Positions 35,848 through 45,663 of a DNA stretch of 64,000 nucleotides are shown piece by piece; the first letter of the stretch is position 1, and every line of letters starts with the position of its first letter. Under the pieces are notes generated by a model. It was given only the letters and a program-made list of their open reading frames with translations. It did no database searches and was not told the DNA's origin. The stretch is from the NCBI GenBank assembly GCA_024169445.1, contig JALKFA010000001.1:3286001-3350000 (forward strand), read 5' to 3'. This DNA comes from Buttiauxella agrestis ATCC 33320 (lineage in GTDB: Bacteria; Pseudomonadota; Gammaproteobacteria; Enterobacterales; Enterobacteriaceae). Made by a program: the position numbers and the translations under genes.

Positions 35848-36996
35848 GAACAGCGCGTAACAGATTCCACCCGCTACCAGTCCCCAAAAAGCAGAACCCA
35901 CGCCCAACAAACTGACGCCTGACGCAGTGACCAAAAATGTCACTATCGCGGCATCGCGCTCCCGTTCGTGGTTTAACGCCTGAAACAAGCTTCCGGCGAT
36001 GGTGCTCAGCAATGCCAAACCTGCCAGGGTATGAATATAAGCCACCGGGAGTGCGGTGAGTAATGTGGTTATCGAGCCGCCAAAAATACCGGCCAGTAAA
36101 TAAAATACCCCAGCGGCTGCGGCAGCAAGCCAGCGTTTTGCCGGATCAGGATGAGCTTCGGAACCCTGGCAAATTGCGGCCGTGATTGCAGCAATACAGA
36201 TTGAAAACACACCGAACGGTGCCAGCAGCAGAGCAATAGCGGCAGTCACGACAATCAGCGGTGAGACGGGAACGTCATAACCCGAAGCTTTTAGCGTAGC
36301 GACACCGGGCGCATTTTGTGACGCCATCGTGACGAGGAAGAACGGAATACCGATACCCAGCAAGCTGCTGAGTGAAAAATGCGGAGCCGTAAACTCAGGC
36401 ATCACCATCGCCACAGGCACGCTGCCGCTTTGCAGATTTCCACTCATCACACAGACCAACAGACCGATAACCATGGCGACCACGACGGCATAACGCGGTG
36501 CCCAGGCTTTTGCCAACAACCAGCCAAGCAACATGCTCGCGCAAAGCAAAAAATTGCCCTGCAATGAAGTAAAGGCATCGAGGCCAAAGCGCAGCAAAAT
36601 TCCCGCCAGCATGGCGGCGGAGAGTGTTGAAGGGATGAGGCGCATTAAGCGGGCGAACAGGCCGGTCGCACCACACAGCAGAATCAACAACGAGGAGAAA
36701 AGAAAGACGCCAACGGCTTCGTTTAGCGAATGCCCAGGCAGGCTGGTGGCGAGCAGCGCAGCACCTGGCGTTGACCAGGCGGTGAGAATCGGCGTGCGGT
36801 ACCAAATTGTCAGTACCAGGGTGCTGATACCCATGCCAATCCCCAGCATCGTCAGCCAACCGGCGATCTGCATGGTGTTAGCACCCGCGGCCTCAGCGGC
36901 CTGCCAGATGATCGCTGCGGAACTTGCGTAGCCGACTAATACGGCAACAAAACCGGTCAGCACCGTCGGTAACGGAATCGAAATCGAGCGCATCAT
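35827..36996 (-). CDS. ydcO: YdcO/BenE-type benzoate:H+ symporter family protein
   Basis: The 389-residue product matches E. coli YdcO in length and motifs: GYASSAAIIWQAAEAAGA, LTAWSTPGAALLATSLPG and FLVTMASQNAPGVATLKASGY. About 12 membrane segments are present. BenE takes up benzoate; YdcO's substrate is not established. Two consecutive ATG codons at 36996 and 36993 are possible starts behind AAGGAAG. Despite the pca cluster earlier in the window, no benzoate-ring dioxygenase genes are visible. Confidence 0.9.
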   Translation of the reverse strand: MMRSISIPLPTVLTGFVAVLVGYASSAAIIWQAAEAAGANTMQIAGWLTMLGIGMGISTLVLTIWYRTPILTAWSTPGAALLATSLPGHSLNEAVGVFLFSSLLILLCGATGLFARLMRLIPSTLSAAMLAGILLRFGLDAFTSLQGNFLLCASMLLGWLLAKAWAPRYAVVVAMVIGLLVCVMSGNLQSGSVPVAMVMPEFTAPHFSLSSLLGIGIPFFLVTMASQNAPGVATLKASGYDVPVSPLIVVTAAIALLLAPFGVFSICIAAITAAICQGSEAHPDPAKRWLAAAAAGVFYLLAGIFGGSITTLLTALPVAYIHTLAGLALLSTIAGSLFQALNHERERDAAIVTFLVTASGVSLLGVGSAFWGLVAGGICYALFSLSRRA

Positions 36997-37099
36997 ATCT
37001 TCCTTATTGTTGACGGCAAACTATAGCATTACAAACCGTTAACAACAGACCGGATGATATTGAAAAATCTGCAAGATCGTATTCTCGAATGTTGCTGCG

Positions 37100-39040
37100 T
37101 TATTCCGACTTATGCGAAGCATCTCCGAGATAAGCCAGCGCATCCTGGCGTTCCATTGGGCGCGAGAAGAAGTAACCCTGCATATACGGGATGCCACACT
37201 GTTCCAGCATATGGCGCTGTGTCTCGGTTTCGACACCTTCAGCAATCACCCGGAAGTTGAGGGTTTTAGACATATCCATCACCGCCTGCACAATAGACAA
37301 GCCTTTGTTTTCGATGTGTTGAATAAATGAACGGTCGATTTTAATGTAATCGATATTCATATTCTGGATAACAGAAAGGCTTGAATAACCGGTCCCGAAA
37401 TCATCGACGGAAAATTTCACACCACACTTCTGCAACTGACTCACTTTATGGTTAACCTGCATTTGTTCAGACTGGAAGATCGATTCCGTCACTTCCAGGT
37501 GCAGCAAATGCCCGGGAATAGCCTGCTGTTCGATAACCTGCTTAACGTTATTCACAAAATCTTTATCGTAAAACTGAATCAGAGAAATATTCACGCACAT
37601 GCAGATTTCGGCGTGGCCCTGGCGCAGCGTCACCAACATTTTGCAGGCTTCTTCCAGAACCCAACTGCCGATTTCGACAATGCGACCGCTTTGTTCCAGC
37701 AAGGGAATGAATTCAACAGGCGAGATTTCCTGGTCTTGATAATGCCAGCGTAGTAAGGCTTCAAAGCTGACAATCTGGCCAGCGGAATCAACAATGGGTT
37801 GATACACCAGACGCAGTTCCTGGCGCTCAAGTGCGCACTTTAACGCCTCGTTGAGCATGATTTTACGATGCAGATTGTGTTCCAGATTGAGATTATAAAA
37901 AGCCATGCGCTCCGGATATTTGCCCTTTTGCGAATACATGGCGATATCAGCCAGTTGGATAAGGCGCGTGACTGAGGTGTCATGTTCCGGGCACACTGAA
38001 ATCCCAATGGTGGCGTTGAGGGTGATGGTTTGGTCGCCTAAATCTATGGGCTGAGAAAGGGTGGCGGTAATTTTTTGCGCCAGCGCGCGGATCGTCTGAT
38101 GTCGGTTTTCTTTTACCAGCAAGATAAACTCATCTCCGCCCCAGCGGCACATTAGCGTGTCAGCGGCATTACAGCTTTTTAACCGCTCACTGATATTCAC
38201 TAATACGTTGTCGCCAGCATTATGACCAAGCGTGTCATTAATATTTTTAAAACCATCCAGATCGATAAAAAAGATGGCAAAGCCTGTTATATGGTGTTGG
38301 TTGAAATCTTGCTCTACACGTTCGACGGCAGATAAGAACGCTGTGCGATTGTATAAACGGGTTAACGAATCTTTATTCGAGATCTCATAAACTTCCTGAG
38401 TCCTGATGCGGATAGTTTCTTCCATGCGTGAGACCAGTTTTTTGTTTCTGTAACGTAACAAAATGGCTTCTTTAATATAATTTGCGGAACGTGCTGACGA
38501 GATGATCATTATTATCGTGAAGCAAATCCCCAGACCGCCAAGATTAATTTTATATTGTTCGGGCTGCATCATGAGCAAAACTGACATTGGTATCAGGATG
38601 ATAATGTTGTATATCGAAGCAAGCATGAAATTAGCGGAAAGAATGCTGGTTGCGCCTCCGGCCATGGCGGCCAGAATCACATTGGTAGAGCTGAGTTCTT
38701 CGATAGAAAATTGTTGGTAGAAAATGACCGCATACAAGCTCCACATCAACGCGGTGAGCAAACATCCGCAAGAAAACCGCATGGTCCAACTCTTTCTGCT
38801 TTTGCCTTCTGGAGTGCTTTTTAACCACATGCGTGTATCAACAACTCGAACGGCGAGAATAGCTGTCATCACCAGCCACCAGATGACTTTTGCATGCAGA
38901 TTATTATTGGTGAAAGTGAAGGCAAGGGTAGTGGCCGCAATAAAGGTAATCAGAATGCCGGGTAATGAGTTGCTGTAGAGCAACCGGACACCTTCTGATT
39001 GATAGAGCTTTGAGTGTTCGAGGTTTTTTGTCATTTTCAA
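37100..39040 (-). CDS. Membrane GGDEF-EAL cyclic-di-GMP protein
   Basis: The 646-residue product has about six N-terminal membrane segments to residue 190, a GGDEF domain with intact GGDEF at 301-305 and an EAL domain with EAL at 427-429, plus DDFGTGYSSLS and DRSFI. Both active-site signatures are kept, so synthesis and breakdown of cyclic-di-GMP are both possible. The inhibitory RxxD site upstream of GGDEF reads NAAD (291-294), so feedback inhibition by product is probably lost. It stands between ydcO and rlhA, where E. coli has no such gene. Confidence 0.9.
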   Translation of the reverse strand: MKMTKNLEHSKLYQSEGVRLLYSNSLPGILITFIAATTLAFTFTNNNLHAKVIWWLVMTAILAVRVVDTRMWLKSTPEGKSRKSWTMRFSCGCLLTALMWSLYAVIFYQQFSIEELSSTNVILAAMAGGATSILSANFMLASIYNIIILIPMSVLLMMQPEQYKINLGGLGICFTIIMIISSARSANYIKEAILLRYRNKKLVSRMEETIRIRTQEVYEISNKDSLTRLYNRTAFLSAVERVEQDFNQHHITGFAIFFIDLDGFKNINDTLGHNAGDNVLVNISERLKSCNAADTLMCRWGGDEFILLVKENRHQTIRALAQKITATLSQPIDLGDQTITLNATIGISVCPEHDTSVTRLIQLADIAMYSQKGKYPERMAFYNLNLEHNLHRKIMLNEALKCALERQELRLVYQPIVDSAGQIVSFEALLRWHYQDQEISPVEFIPLLEQSGRIVEIGSWVLEEACKMLVTLRQGHAEICMCVNISLIQFYDKDFVNNVKQVIEQQAIPGHLLHLEVTESIFQSEQMQVNHKVSQLQKCGVKFSVDDFGTGYSSLSVIQNMNIDYIKIDRSFIQHIENKGLSIVQAVMDMSKTLNFRVIAEGVETETQRHMLEQCGIPYMQGYFFSRPMERQDALAYLGDASHKSE

Positions 39041-39319
39041 TTATCTTAACTCTGTCATTCATTTAGCTCCCACATAAACAGACCTAATATGATAACTCAT
39101 GGTAATTATTTCCATTGTGAGTATAAATTATATCAATATCTAGTACAGCATCTTTAGCTAATTCAGTGTTATTACTGCGTGTGTTAAGCCCAGGAGGAAA
39201 AAAATCGCAGCGGAGGAGGCGGATGCACCATTTTCTATGGGTTGCGCAGCTCTTTGCATACGTGCCCAATCTGACTACAATGGCCGCCTTTCGCCCATAA
39301 CACAGAAAACAAATTCACT

Positions 39320-41281
39320 ATGCGCCTGCACGCCAATCATCTCGAATTACTCAGTCCTGCCCGTGATACCGCCATTGCCCGTGAAGCCATTTTGCATGGT
39401 GCGGATGCGGTTTACATCGGTGGGCCTGGCTTTGGCGCTCGCCATAATGCCGGTAACAGCCTGCAAGACCTTGCAGAACTGGTGCCGTTTGCCCATCGTT
39501 ATGGGGCGAAAATTTTCGTTACGCTCAACACCATTCTGCATGACAACGAACTCGAACCCGCTCGTCATATGATCCACGACCTGTATCAGGCCGGTGTCGA
39601 TGCGCTGATTGTGCAGGACATGGGCGTGATGGAAATGGATCTGCCGCCGATTGAAATTCATGCCAGCACCCAGTGCGACATTCGTAGTGTAGAAAAAGCG
39701 AAGTTCCTTTCTGATGTGGGTTTCTCGCAAATCGTGCTGGCGCGTGAATTGAACCTCAAACAAATTCGCGCTATCCACGAAAACGTTGATGCCACCATTG
39801 AATTCTTTATTCATGGTGCGTTGTGTGTGGCGTATTCCGGGCAGTGTAATATCTCCCACGCCCAGACAGGGCGCAGTGCAAACCGTGGTGATTGCTCCCA
39901 GGCTTGCCGTTTGCCGTACACACTTAAAGACGATCAGGGCCGCGTGGTGGCCTATGAAAAACACCTGCTGTCGATGAAAGACAATGACCAGAGCGCCAAC
40001 CTGGCGGCGTTGGTCGATGCTGGTGTGCGTTCCTTCAAGATAGAAGGGCGCTACAAAGATATGAGTTATGTGAAAAACATCACCTCGTATTACCGTCAGT
40101 TGCTGGATGAATTAATGGAGCAGCGCACCGATCTGGTTCGTGCTTCTTCGGGCGTGACCTCGCATTTCTTTATTCCTTCGCCGGACAAAACTTTCCACCG
40201 TGGTAGCACCGACTATTTCGTTAACGAGCGCAAAATCGATATCGGCGCGTTCGATTCACCGAAATACATCGGCCTGCCAGTGGGCGAAGTGCTGAAAGTC
40301 GGCAAAGATTTCCTTGATGTGAATGTCAGCGATTCATTGACCAACGGCGATGGCCTGAACGTGCTGATTAAACGTGAAATCGTTGGTTTCCGTGCTAATA
40401 CCGTAGAGAAAACCGGTAAAAATCAGTACCGCGTCTGGCCAAACGAAATGCCGGAAACCCTGAAAAACGTGCGTCCGAACCATCCTCTGAACCGTAACCT
40501 TGACCATAACTGGCAGCAGGCGTTGACGAAAACGTCCAGCGAACGCCGGATTGCGGTAGATATGGAGTTAAGCGGTTGGCAGGAACAATTGGTTCTGACG
40601 ATTACCAGTGAAGAAGGTGTGAGCGTCAGTAAAACGCTGGAAGGGCAGTTCGAAGTGGCGAACAACCCAGAAAAGGCTTACGGCAGCCTGCGTGACAGCC
40701 TGGCGAAACTGGGGCAAACCATGTACCAGGCACGCAAAGTCGATCTGAATTTGCCTGCCGCGTTGTTTATTCCCAATAGCCAGCTTAACCAGTTGCGCCG
40801 TGAAGCTATTGACGAACTGAGTGAAGCGCGTTTGCAGCAGTACCAACGCGGCAGCCGTAAAGCGGTGAGTGAGCCTGCGCCAGTTTACCCTGATGAACAC
40901 CTCACTTTCCTGGCCAACGTGTACAACCACAAAGCGCGTGAGTTCTATCAGCGTTACGGCGTGAAATTGATTGATGCGGCGTATGAAGCGCACGAAGAAA
41001 AGGGCGAAGTGCCGGTGATGGTAACCAAGCACTGTCTGCGTTTTGCCTTCAACTTATGCCCGAAACAGGCAAAAGGCTCGGTGAAAAGCTGGAAAGCCAC
41101 ACCAATGCAACTGGTGCATCAGGATGAAGTGCTGACGCTGAAATTTGACTGCAAGCCGTGCGAAATGCACGTGATTGGCAAAATGAAGAACCACATCCTG
41201 AAAATGCCTTTGCCGGGCAGCGATATTGTGGCGTCCATTAGCCCAGACGACTTATTGAAGACGATGCCGAAACGCAAATAA
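39320..41281 (+). CDS. rlhA: RlhA (YdcP), 23S rRNA 5-hydroxycytidine C2501 synthase
   Basis: This U32-family peptidase-like protein hydroxylates C2501 of 23S rRNA. The 653-residue length equals E. coli RlhA. It has GADAVYIGGPGFGARH, the U32 signature EFFIHGALCVAYSGQC, the cysteine group NRGDCSQACRLPY and a C-terminal CLRFAFNLC with CKPC, which suggest an iron-sulfur cluster. It starts at 39320 after a 279-base region without a gene. Confidence 0.94.
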   Translation: MRLHANHLELLSPARDTAIAREAILHGADAVYIGGPGFGARHNAGNSLQDLAELVPFAHRYGAKIFVTLNTILHDNELEPARHMIHDLYQAGVDALIVQDMGVMEMDLPPIEIHASTQCDIRSVEKAKFLSDVGFSQIVLARELNLKQIRAIHENVDATIEFFIHGALCVAYSGQCNISHAQTGRSANRGDCSQACRLPYTLKDDQGRVVAYEKHLLSMKDNDQSANLAALVDAGVRSFKIEGRYKDMSYVKNITSYYRQLLDELMEQRTDLVRASSGVTSHFFIPSPDKTFHRGSTDYFVNERKIDIGAFDSPKYIGLPVGEVLKVGKDFLDVNVSDSLTNGDGLNVLIKREIVGFRANTVEKTGKNQYRVWPNEMPETLKNVRPNHPLNRNLDHNWQQALTKTSSERRIAVDMELSGWQEQLVLTITSEEGVSVSKTLEGQFEVANNPEKAYGSLRDSLAKLGQTMYQARKVDLNLPAALFIPNSQLNQLRREAIDELSEARLQQYQRGSRKAVSEPAPVYPDEHLTFLANVYNHKAREFYQRYGVKLIDAAYEAHEEKGEVPVMVTKHCLRFAFNLCPKQAKGSVKSWKATPMQLVHQDEVLTLKFDCKPCEMHVIGKMKNHILKMPLPGSDIVASISPDDLLKTMPKRK

Positions 41282-41286
41282 ACATT

Positions 41287-41371
41287 GTTGGATGACGCTG
41301 CGTTTATCCGACCTGGGTGACTGATTCTACAATGGTTTTGTAGGTCGGATAAGCCTAAGCGTCATCCGACA
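41287..41371. repeat. REP-like palindrome pair after rlhA
   Basis: A forward GGATGACGCTGCGTTTATCC copy and an inverted GTAGGTCGGATAAGCC copy lie between the convergent rlhA and LysR genes. Confidence 0.75.
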
Positions 41372-41379
41372 TTGGCTGC

Positions 41380-42243
41380 TTAACTCTGCGCCCGCAACTG
41401 GTCAATCATCCAGCGCCCTGCGGGCCCAGGTGGCGTTTTGTTCGACCACAACACATCCACGTCAATACGCTGCGGCCAGCCTGCAACCGGCAACTCTTGC
41501 AAAACATCGTGACCAAACTGCTCGACCAGCCAGCGCGGCAAAATCCCCCAACCAAAACCTTGCTCCGCCATCTCCAGCAGCATCAGTAATGACGGTGACG
41601 ACCACGTCGGGCCGCCGCTTTTGTTGCGCGTCGGGTCGGTAAAAGTACTCAAACTGAGCTGACGCACGGTTTGCAGGGTGTCCATCTCGACGGCAGGCAA
41701 GCGGGCTAACTCATGCTGGCGGTGAATAAAAATCGCCATCTCAGCACCGACCTGCAAACGTGCCACCGTCACATCCACCGGATAACGTGGCTGCACACGC
41801 AATACGCCAACGTGGGCGCGGCCAATCTGAATCAGGTCGATAACGTCTTCATCCTCGGCAATCAAACATTCAAACTCGATATCCGGAAAGCGTTGCGAAA
41901 AACGTTGCAGGATTGACTCGTGGTGTGCGGTTTGCCAGACATCAGACAGCACGAAACTCAGACGCGGTTCGACATCGCCCGCCAGGCGTACCGAGACTTC
42001 ATTCAGCCGCTCGCTGGCCGCCATAATTGACTGGATGTACGGCAAAATATGCTTCCCCTGGTCAGTCAAAACCGGCTGGCGACTCTGGCGATCAAACAGC
42101 GTCACCCCTAAATCTGCTTCCAGATTGGCAATCGCAGCACTCACCGTCGACTGGCTTTTCTTGAGCTTACGTGCCGCTGCAGAAAACGATCCGGTTTCGA
42201 CTGCCTGCAAAAAGGCTTCCAGGGATTCGGGAGAATATTTCAT
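41380..42243 (-). CDS. LysR-type regulator of a PACE efflux gene
   Basis: The 287-residue product is a LysR regulator with FSAAARKLKKSQSTVSAAIA in the helix-turn-helix and a normal co-inducer domain. It is divergent from a PACE-family efflux gene across about 100 bases. In Acinetobacter, AceR has the same arrangement with aceI and activates it on exposure to chlorhexidine or polyamines. Regulation of the neighbour is inferred from that pattern. Confidence 0.8.
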   Translation of the reverse strand: MKYSPESLEAFLQAVETGSFSAAARKLKKSQSTVSAAIANLEADLGVTLFDRQSRQPVLTDQGKHILPYIQSIMAASERLNEVSVRLAGDVEPRLSFVLSDVWQTAHHESILQRFSQRFPDIEFECLIAEDEDVIDLIQIGRAHVGVLRVQPRYPVDVTVARLQVGAEMAIFIHRQHELARLPAVEMDTLQTVRQLSLSTFTDPTRNKSGGPTWSSPSLLMLLEMAEQGFGWGILPRWLVEQFGHDVLQELPVAGWPQRIDVDVLWSNKTPPGPAGRWMIDQLRAQS

Positions 42244-42345
42244 TATCTATCGCTTTTATCGATGGTTACTAACTTCAGTCTACCAGTAATAGCGATGATA
42301 ATACGCCGCATAGCCATATTGCTTGATTTATCTGGAGTGAGTTTT

Positions 42346-42786
42346 ATGCAGTCTCAAAAAAGAACATTTGCCGAGCGCGTCGTGCATGCGGTGGGTTTTG
42401 AAGTTATCGCCATTGCGATTTGTGCGCCGCTGGCGGCGTGGATCCTGAACAAACCCTTATTCCAGATGGGGGCGCTGGCCATCATGCTGTCTACCGTCGC
42501 TATGGTGTGGAACATGATTTATAACGCAGGGTTCGATAAGTTTTTCCCGGTCGGGGAAAAGCGTCGGCTGCCGCTGCGCATCGCCCACTCGCTGGGCTTT
42601 GAAGGAGGCTTTATTTTGATTGGCCTGCCGCTCGCCGCCTGGATGCTCAACATTTCATTGCTGCAGGCGTTTATGGTCGAGATTGGTTTCTTCCTGTTCT
42701 TCTTGCCGTATAGCGTGATTTACAACTGGGCGTATGACACCTTGCGTGGCCGCTGGTTTCAGCCACAGACGGCTTCCACAAAATAG
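42346..42786 (+). CDS. PACE-family (AceI-like) efflux protein
   Basis: The 146-residue product has four membrane segments in two BTP repeats: one with VVHAVGFEVIAIAICAPLAAW and one with IAHSLGFEGGFILIGLPLAAW, shown here as the repeated H-x-x-GFE pattern. Such small exporters move biocides and short diamines across the inner membrane. The acidic residue in each GFE likely binds the cation. The ATG at 42346 follows GGAGTGAG; a start 28 codons upstream is not family-like. Confidence 0.85.
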   Translation: MQSQKRTFAERVVHAVGFEVIAIAICAPLAAWILNKPLFQMGALAIMLSTVAMVWNMIYNAGFDKFFPVGEKRRLPLRIAHSLGFEGGFILIGLPLAAWMLNISLLQAFMVEIGFFLFFLPYSVIYNWAYDTLRGRWFQPQTASTK

Positions 42787-42799
42787 TGCAAATGGCGGG

Positions 42800-42866
42800 A
42801 GGCGCTAACGTCATCCACCATTCACGCCAGTTTTGTCGGAAGATGCTGCGCTTTTCCGACCTACGA
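42800..42866. repeat. Degenerate REP-like copies between PACE gene and tam
   Basis: Two partial arms, GCGCTAACGTCATCCACC and GTCGGAAGATGCTGCG with TTTTCCGACCTAC, overlap the tam stop. They are more diverged than other copies. Confidence 0.6.
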
Positions 42867-43634
42867 AAGCGCGATACCGCCTGTTTTGCGCGCCACAATA
42901 AACAGCCGTGGGAACAACATCAGCACATTGCCATCGTGTTGTGGCGGATAGGCTTGCTGTAAAAGCGCGTGGTAACGCTCGAGAAATACCTGCTGCTGAA
43001 TGTTATCGAGTTTGGCGAGGTACGGACGCAAACCGGTCGAACTGAGCCAGGCAATAATTGCTTGCGCAGACGGCATGACGTGGAAATAGGTGGTGCGCCA
43101 GATATCCACGCTGCAACCTGATTGCGCCAGCAAATCGTAATATTGTTGGGCGGATAACAACGCCTCACGTCCGGAATCTCCGTACCCTAGTTCAGCCGCC
43201 ACCTGGCGCATCAAGGTGTGTGTCGGCTCTTGCCAGTTATCCGGCATCTGTACCGCTAAAACCCCATTATCCGCCAGTTGTGCCGCCAGGTGCGGGAACA
43301 ACTGAGCATGGTCACTTAACCACTGCAAAGACGCATTCGCATAAATCACATCTTGTTTTATTGTGGGCTGCCAGTGCGCCACATCAGCATTTTCAAACTG
43401 GCAATCAGGCAGTGCGGTTCGTGCCTTTTCAAGCATCGCCGGAGAATTATCAATGCCCGTTATCGTCGCCTGTGGGAAGGCCTTATGCAACAACGCAGTG
43501 CTGTTACCGGGGCCGCAGCCCAAATCAGAAACGTGTTGCGCCTCAGGGTGCTGAATACGCGCGGCTAATTCCGCGGCTGGGCGGGTACGTTCGGCTGCAA
43601 ACTGCAAATAAAGAGCGGGGTTCCAGTCCTGCAT
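42861..43634 (-). CDS. tam: Tam, trans-aconitate 2-methyltransferase
   Basis: The 257-residue product is a class I methyltransferase that detoxifies trans-aconitate by esterification in the cytoplasm. It opens [20 protein letters not shown], has motif [16 protein letters not shown] near residue 37, and contains [14 protein letters not shown], all as in E. coli Tam. It is a backbone gene near yneE. It is divergent from a DUF2157 membrane protein gene. Confidence 0.93.
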   Translation of the reverse strand: MQDWNPALYLQFAAERTRPAAELAARIQHPEAQHVSDLGCGPGNSTALLHKAFPQATITGIDNSPAMLEKARTALPDCQFENADVAHWQPTIKQDVIYANASLQWLSDHAQLFPHLAAQLADNGVLAVQMPDNWQEPTHTLMRQVAAELGYGDSGREALLSAQQYYDLLAQSGCSVDIWRTTYFHVMPSAQAIIAWLSSTGLRPYLAKLDNIQQQVFLERYHALLQQAYPPQHDGNVLMLFPRLFIVARKTGGIALS

Positions 43635-43738
43635 CGGTTGATCCTCAGACTAAAATGAATGAATCGGAAATTGTGCATCTCATAGATTACGACAAAATGC
43701 GTTAACGTGATGTCAATAATCTGGCAAGGAAAACCAAT

Positions 43739-44761
43739 ATGAAAGTGACACGCAAACAGCAAAAAATCGTCCTGCGTACCCTGGATGGCTGGCGTCAGGA
43801 GGGGGTTATTGACGAGGCAGAGCAGCAGCGGCTGCAACAACATCTCTCGCCGCAACTTTTTGACTGGCAACGGTTAAGCCGTTACGCCTTCTGGATTGCA
43901 TTGGCTTGCGCGATTATCGCCATTGGAAGCCTGGTCGCCGATGAGTATTTAATGGCGCTACTGTTTGATTTTGGCTATGCCACCCGTGCCATTATTCTGG
44001 CGCTAATTGCCACGGCTTGTTACTTCTGGGGCTTTCGTCGCCAGAAACACACGCCAGAAAAGCGCTACAGCAACGAAGCGATCATGTTCCTCGGCGTTTT
44101 ATTCACTGCACTCACGTTGTCACAAGTGGGTATGGCGCTGGATAACGGTAGCGGGAACGTTGCGCCGCTATTTTTACTGGGCTGTGCGATTTACGCCGTG
44201 ATTGGCTACCTGAGCCGTTCGGGGTTGATCTGGCTGTTCTTCCTGTTGTCGTTGGGTAGCTATTTTGGGACATCTACAGGTTACGCGTCAGGATGGGGCG
44301 CTTACTGGCTGGGTATGAATTACCCGATTCGTTTTGTGTTGTTTGGTGGCGTATTACTTGCCGCCTGCTATCTGCTGCAAAAGCCCTTGCAGCAGCGTAA
44401 TTTATTTAACACCAGCAAAGCGATGGGCTTGTTGTATCTGTTTATCGCGTTATGGATTTTGTCGATCTTTGGCAATTACGACTTCGATATCTGGCAGAGC
44501 GTGCGCCAAATTGAACTGCTGCACTGGTCGCTGCTGTTTGCGCTCGCGGCACTGGCGTGTATCTGGATTAGCCTGAAAACCGACGACGGCATGCTGCGAG
44601 GTTTTGGGTTAACCTTCCTCGGGATTAATCTTTACACGCGCTATTTCGAACTGTTCTGGGACGGTACCAATAAGGTGATTTTCTTTCTGTTACTGGCCAT
44701 CTCACTGGCGCTTGTCGGGCGCTATGCCGAGAAGATCTGGCGCGTGGGAGAAGGGCGTTAA
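43739..44761 (+). CDS. DUF2157-type membrane protein
   Basis: The 340-residue product begins with a soluble helical part (KQQKIVLRTLDGWRQEGVID) of about 60 residues, typical of DUF2157 proteins, followed by about ten membrane segments. No catalytic motif is visible, and its function is unknown. It is transcribed alone and ends at a hairpin shared with the convergent GFA gene. Confidence 0.75.
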   Translation: MKVTRKQQKIVLRTLDGWRQEGVIDEAEQQRLQQHLSPQLFDWQRLSRYAFWIALACAIIAIGSLVADEYLMALLFDFGYATRAIILALIATACYFWGFRRQKHTPEKRYSNEAIMFLGVLFTALTLSQVGMALDNGSGNVAPLFLLGCAIYAVIGYLSRSGLIWLFFLLSLGSYFGTSTGYASGWGAYWLGMNYPIRFVLFGGVLLAACYLLQKPLQQRNLFNTSKAMGLLYLFIALWILSIFGNYDFDIWQSVRQIELLHWSLLFALAALACIWISLKTDDGMLRGFGLTFLGINLYTRYFELFWDGTNKVIFFLLLAISLALVGRYAEKIWRVGEGR

Positions 44762-44768
44762 TGATTGT

Positions 44769-44790
44769 GAGGATACCAACAGGTATCCTC
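44769..44790. terminator. Hairpin between convergent genes
   Basis: A perfect nine-base inverted repeat, GAGGATACC-AACA-GGTATCCTC, sits between the stops of the DUF2157 and GFA genes. No long T-run follows on either strand, so termination is possible but not certain. Confidence 0.6.
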
Positions 44791-44808
44791 AATGCTTAAA
44801 CGCTGGAT

Positions 44809-45225
44809 TCACTTAATCGCCGTGTATGTCAAATATCCCGCCACGCCGCCACCGCCATCTTTTGGATGGTGCGAGCCTTCCATTACCGTGACTTTGGGGA
44901 AGTCGAAAGGTGAAACACCTTCGATGCAGGCAGCGTTAACGCCGTATTGTTCCGGGTTGGAGCGGCGCTGGTGGAAGGTGTAAATCCCGCACACAGAACA
45001 GAAAAAATGCACCGCTTCGCCGGTGTTAAAACGGTATTCGGTTAGTTTGTCTTTACCCTTAATGACTTCGATGCCAGACAGTTGCGCCGAAACGGCAACC
45101 GCGCCGCGCATCCGGCAAAATGAGCAGTTGCAGCGGCGGGCGGTGTTGAACCCGTCCGTCAGTTCAACGGTAAAAGCGACAGCACCACAATGGCATTGAG
45201 CAGACAACTTTTTGTTCATAATCAC
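44809..45225 (-). CDS. GFA/CENP-V family zinc protein
   Basis: The 138-residue product has the cysteine pairs of the glutathione-dependent formaldehyde-activating family: QCHCGAV near residue 11, CNCSFCR near 33 and FFCSVCG near 75. These bind structural and catalytic zinc. The family contains the formaldehyde-glutathione adduct enzyme, but many members have unknown substrates, so only the family is claimed. It could start at the first or third codon (MIMNKK). Confidence 0.82.
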   Translation of the reverse strand: MIMNKKLSAQCHCGAVAFTVELTDGFNTARRCNCSFCRMRGAVAVSAQLSGIEVIKGKDKLTEYRFNTGEAVHFFCSVCGIYTFHQRRSNPEQYGVNAACIEGVSPFDFPKVTVMEGSHHPKDGGGGVAGYLTYTAIK

Positions 45226-45355
45226 CTCGGTCCGAGTTTTTCTTTCATCAGCTTAGTGGGTATTCGTGGCTTGTCATCACCGCAAGGCTGTATTTTCGCA
45301 CCATCTTTTGCGAGGATAGCGCCAAATTTCGGCTATTAGCAAAAGGGTAAAAAAC

Positions 45356-45649
45356 ATGGCTAAGCATCCTACGGGCAAGCATCTGCGTGCGCCAATCGTG
45401 TTCAACGACAAAAACGTGTTGGTTTATGTGGTGCGCGGTTCAAAAATTGAAGATATGCCAGCAGACGAAGATGAGGACTATCCAGGCGATATGCAGATGC
45501 TGATGCCGCAGTTGTCAAAAGAGTTTGATACGGAGTTAAACGAAACTCTGGAAGAGTGCGGGTCGGGCGATGTGATTGTCTTTATGTGTACCACTGACAT
45601 GATTTTTGAGTACGGTTACTCGAAGATTAAAACCATGCGCAGTGCTTAA
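45356..45649 (+). CDS. Small acidic protein of unknown function
   Basis: I do not recognise this 97-residue protein. It has a basic start (MAKHPTGKHLRAP), a likely beta-strand pair around VLVYVVRGSKI, an acidic stretch EDMPADEDEDYPGD and a cysteine pair region with EECGSGDVIVFMCTT. No signal peptide or membrane segment is present, so it should be cytosolic. AAAAGGGTAAAAAAC precedes the start, and codon use is like its neighbours. It is a single gene ending at a bidirectional terminator. Confidence 0.75.
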   Translation: MAKHPTGKHLRAPIVFNDKNVLVYVVRGSKIEDMPADEDEDYPGDMQMLMPQLSKEFDTELNETLEECGSGDVIVFMCTTDMIFEYGYSKIKTMRSA

Positions 45650-45663
45650 ACTATTGCCTGCCG

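Noticed and set aside
39041-39319. Small RNA or extra gene between the GGDEF-EAL gene and rlhA
   Set aside because: The 279 bases are A+T-rich with no convincing terminator, promoter pair or ribosome site plus frame; I see only likely promoters for the two divergent genes.
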